DNA from: Saccopteryx bilineata
Lineage: Eukaryota; Chordata; Mammalia; Chiroptera; Emballonuridae
Length of the DNA: 64,000 bases
Reading direction: 5' to 3'
Assembly (NCBI RefSeq): GCF_036850765.1
Contig: NC_089490.1
Span: 291,196,982 to 291,260,981, forward strand
A program made the translations under genes and the position numbers. The notes beneath the pieces are model-generated. The model was not told the DNA's origin. It did no database searches and worked only from the letters and a program-made list of their open reading frames with translations. This document shows positions 60,279 through 64,000 of the stretch, in pieces. How positions within the stretch are numbered: the stretch's first letter is position 1; each line of letters opens with the position of its first letter.

Positions 60279-61279
60279 ATATATGTAAATTTATTAAGTG
60301 TATATATAAACTTTGCCCATATAGGTCCTGTAAACATAAATAGTCTGCATATGCAAGTGGTTCAGACCTCCATGGTACCTATTTTATTTTGCCACCTCTC
60401 TCTCAATCTGGATCTCATGGAGAGTTGCCTGCAGACTATCCTTGTTTACAGGTGAATCTGCATTATATCTCAAGCCCAGCTGAATATGTATGTTGCTGCA
60501 CAACATTACTACTTGGGTTGTACTAAACGGCAGCTGACTTCAGTGACAGAAAATCCTTCCAGTAAAAAGATATTTGTGTAGAATGTCTTGTTCACTTTGT
60601 GTGAAAATTTATACCTGGGATACAGATATACCCAGGTATGGATCCTAAGCAATAATTAATAAACAGGTTAACAAAGGGTCAGAAAAAATAAAATTTAAAT
60701 ATGAATGTGCAAGTAAATCTGAAGAGGTAAGAATATGGGTAGTGCCTTCAATATGAGCACATTTTATAGAGCTATTAATACCCACTGAATGTGCGACCTA
60801 GGGGGCAACTAGAGTGACTGATCCTGAGTTCTGATATGTAGACTTCTCACCAAGGCTTTTATCCATAATGTTACTGCTGAGTACAAAACCTGCTAACATT
60901 AGAGGCTAATGCTGTAACCCTGGTATGACACAATGACCATCAAGTGATCAGTGGGCTACATAGTGTTAAATAGATTAAATCCTTTTAGTCCTTTTAGTCA
61001 TGGTTTGGATAGTGATTTTTGTTGTTGTTCTCATAAAAATAGATACATATTCTGGGCATGCATTTGCCTTCCAGGAAAATAGCAATGCTATCAGCATTAG
61101 TAAAGATTGAACTGGAAACAATATTTTTTCTATTTCCACGTTCTCAATATTGTTCCTGCTCAAGATATACATTGTACGGTTTAAACATGTAAAACTTTCA
61201 CTTATCACCAAGATGTAGCAACAGAGACCAGATTTATCCTTCCTCCTTAAATAAACAAACAAAAAAATAAACACATTAT
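60279..61279. other. Intergenic DNA, no gene recognised
   Basis: Nothing recognisable. The 99-codon minus-strand frame at 60975-61274 has no family features. Confidence 0.6.
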
Positions 61280-61475
61280 AGGGAGCAGTAGTTTAGTGGT
61301 TACCTATTGGGTAGGAGATGGGAAGGGACATAAAGAAGAAATTACAAGAAAGAGAAAGAAAACATATATGGTAATGATTGGATATATTGACTATCTTGAC
61401 TGTGATAATGGTTTTATGGGTGTTTATCTTAAACATGTTCAGTTTCCTATATGCCAATCACACATCAGTATACTT
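61280..61475 (+). mobile_element. Possible old L1 3' UTR fragment
   Basis: 'agtggttacctattgggtag' followed by 'tgataatggttttatgggtg' resembles the 3' UTR of ancient L1M elements. Weak match by eye. Confidence 0.4.
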
Positions 61476-62947
61476 TCTTTTTGAAAATATCCTTTGCCCA
61501 CTGATTTTACTAATATTAACATGTTACTCATCAGCCAGAAGTAGTGGCCTGGTAGAAATATAGCATGTTCTACTGAAGGCTAAATTACAATACCAACTAG
61601 AAGATAAAATCAATAAAGTGACAAGTCTACATTACAGAGTATATATTTTAAACCAGTGGCCAGTATAAGACCTCGATTCCCCCAGAGACAGAAGACATGG
61701 CAGTAGTCTGGAGTAAAACTGAGAAGAGCCTTGGCCCCTAAGATTTAAATACATGGTCAGTGGGTTTTGCCTCCTGTTCCTGGAAATGACTGAGAACCAA
61801 ATAACCAACAGATGAATATTCAATCAGAAAAAGCAGTTTCAGATGTAATTAAAATTTAGACTGTATTCAAATAACGTGGCTGAGAGCATAATTGAATCCA
61901 ACTGTGAGAAGGAAAAAACAGTTCCTGCTACACAATGAGGGTAAAGAGATATTCTTTGGGACCCTGGTGATTCAATGTTTCTTAGTACTCCCTTATATTA
62001 TCTTATTGATAAGTGATAAAACATATCACTCAATTAGGGCAAGATCACCAAGGACCTAGAGTCTACAAGAATATAAAGTTTATGGTGGCTTACCAAGAAC
62101 CCAGTGCAGCTAAGTTACTACAGAGAGAGGAAGGAGAACACAGAGTAGATGTCTGTAGAATCAAGCTATGCTTCTAGACTTCAAATCAATTATAGTAGTG
62201 AATGTTATAGCAGATATGATTGATGATTTATGTTTAAGATCTGCTTTTTTCCTTTTTCCCTTGCCTCCTTTAAATCTTACATGAAGATATCTTGTGTGAA
62301 AGTATTTGATGGTGGCTAATATAGGTTACAAGAGGAATTAACATTACCTGGTGATGATATAGTAAATAATTGAACTTAGAGGGCCCCTTGTGTTGAAATC
62401 ATAAATCCCTACCTTATTCTTGTGGTTTTCCTATACTAACAACTTGGAGATAGTCCCTTTAAACTACAACAAGTCTCCAAATAACACTGTTTTGTTAAAA
62501 ATCTTTATTATAGCACTGATGAGATGCCATAGAAACTGAATTCTTGTTTATGTCAATTAGCTTATGGTAAAGCAGGTTTTGTCATATGCCATTCAACACA
62601 GTTCCAAGACTTTCTCACAATTTTAAGTGAGGACTTTATGTATTTAAACAGGAGCTATCTATAGTATACCGTAAGTGTATATGTAGATTAGCTTTTTGAG
62701 TTGTTTTCCTCATCATACTCAATGTATACATATCATGAACAAATTAGCATTACATTTCAAGCTAATTCAAACTACTAGTCATTTAAATGATAGACTTGGA
62801 TTTGAGTTGTTGACTAATTTGCCTTATATAACAATTCCGGCTGATGCATTTTTCTGAATAAAATTTTGTCCAACTATTTATTAAATTAGTGTGTTAACAG
62901 ATACATTAATAGTAACAAAAATAATTTGTGTAAAATATACAAATAGT
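61476..62947. other. Intergenic DNA, no gene recognised
   Basis: About 1.5 kb without recognisable elements. Confidence 0.6.
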
Positions 62948-62960
62948 ACAAATTATACTT

Positions 62961-63127
62961 GCTTTTTTAGATTTTATTTATGTTTTAGATTCTATTTATT
63001 TATTTTACAGAGAAGGTGGGGAGGAACAGGAAGCATCAACTCCCACATGTGCCTTGACCAGGCAGCCCAGGGTTTTGAACCTGCAACTTCAGCGTTCTAG
63101 GTCGATACTTTCTTTATCCACTGCACC
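62961..63127 (-). mobile_element. Short tRNA-derived SINE, antisense
   Basis: The minus strand carries 'gaaccctgggctgcctggtc'-like SINE sequence ending in an A/T-rich tail. An exact target duplication ACAAATTATACTT lies at 62948-62960 and 63128-63140. Confidence 0.9.
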
Positions 63128-63140
63128 ACAAATTATACTT

Positions 63141-63925
63141 TAATGTGTATTGATTTGTAAAGCTTTTTTGTTGCTGTATAGAACCAAGCATAAATAAAAC
63201 ACATGCAAAAGTTTTATTTTAGAAAAAATTTATCACATGAAAAATTATTTAAAAATCTGTGAACCTGTAATTAGACATATATGCAAAATGCTAAATTTAT
63301 TATACTATATGTATTTCAATAACTTTTATCAGTTAATGCTTTTAACTTTATTTTTCTCTCTCTCTGAAATACATTGAGAACTACTGCTTTTCTTGAATTG
63401 CAGTCTTAGCATGCATTAATCCCATAAAGAGTGGAAAGTTTGCTTAGCAAAGGAAGCTTTGTGCTGTCAGTCCTTGGTCATAGAATATAGTGATCATGTC
63501 TATCCTTATATGTAAACAGTGGAAGAACTAATCTTGAATTGGTGTATCAACACATTTCAATTCTGTTTCTAAATGATAAGTGGCCTTGAACAAAGAAAGG
63601 TATCTAAACCATCTTACACATTCTGCATAAATAAGAAATGACATTTAATGGGAATAAACTGCATGGAAGTGGGGCTCCTGGTAGAAGAGATTATTTTGAT
63701 TTATCATACTGGTGTGAGAATCAGTCAGATTCTTGCCAAACCTGATCTGCCATGTCAACTGCTTTGGGTATGTTCAAATATTTCTCTTTTCAAATCAATT
63801 AAGCTTGTCCCATATTGATACTATTAAAGAGCATCTTGAAACATTTTGAAGATTTAAGTGAAATCACAGATATTTTAAATGGAAATTATTTATTTATTTT
63901 TTATTATTTATACACTTTTAGAGAG
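63141..63925. other. Intergenic DNA, no gene recognised
   Basis: AT-rich, nothing recognisable. Confidence 0.6.
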
Positions 63926-64000
63926 AGGGAGAGAGGGAGGAAGGGGGAAGGGGAGATATGAGAAGCATCAACTCATAGTAGCTGCTTCTCATATATGCCT
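63926..64000 (-). mobile_element. tRNA-derived SINE, antisense, cut by the window edge
   Basis: GA-rich stretch 'gagagagggagagaggga', then 'gagaagcatcaactcatagt' and 'cttctcatatatgcct', the 3' part of a bat SINE in minus orientation. Its head lies to the right of the window. Confidence 0.8.

Overview
The window is a gene-poor stretch of a bat nuclear genome. It is AT-rich and packed with mammalian repeats. The best taxonomic clue is the tRNA-derived SINEs: 'gccctggctggttggctcag' types resembling Rhin-1, and 'cctgaccaggc..tggcgcag' types. Together with modern-looking LINE-1s, hAT and mariner elements, a class II (betaretrovirus-like) LTR and old MLT1-type LTRs, they point to a horseshoe bat or another yinpterochiropteran. 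This is recognition from memory, not a database search. I see no host protein-coding gene, no true tRNA or rRNA gene, and no CRISPR. Every ORF with a recognisable product belongs to a transposon or an endogenous retrovirus.

Region 1 (1-36366) is one large structure: two tandem copies of a ~17.55 kb unit in direct orientation. The order is L1a (3' end only, 1-1234), segment copy 1 (1235-10599), L1b (10600-18760), segment copy 2 (18761-28144), L1c (28145-36346), unique flank. Each segment holds the 3' part of an older L1 with a palindromic hAT MITE inside it, a betaretroviral protease/pol scrap, an antisense L1 scrap, a solo LTR with a 6-bp target duplication, and a SINE. L1c has matching target-site duplications on both sides. 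L1b has the 5' flank of L1c but the 3' flank of L1a, so it reads as a recombinant. The simplest history is unequal crossing-over between two similar full-length L1s.

L1b and L1c are full-length (~8.2 kb). Each has a ~2.4 kb 5' UTR with CRE- and YY1-like sites at its start, ORF1 with one shared stop, and ORF2 with shared and private breaks plus a SINE inserted at the same site. None can make intact proteins.

Region 2 (36367-64000) is single-copy and intergenic. It holds SINEs, a broken antisense L1 carrying a SINE, a deleted mariner and another SINE (about 41.8-44.5 kb), MLT1-type LTRs, a 5'-truncated L1 (53.6-55.2 kb), a ~460-bp purine tract, a perfect 70-bp AT/CA palindrome and a nest of four DNA transposons in ~700 bp (59.57-60.28 kb).

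I found no new multi-gene system. The most notable content is the L1-mediated tandem duplication, its recombinant L1, and small clusters of divergence between copies that are otherwise nearly identical. An assembly artefact (false duplication) remains a live alternative.
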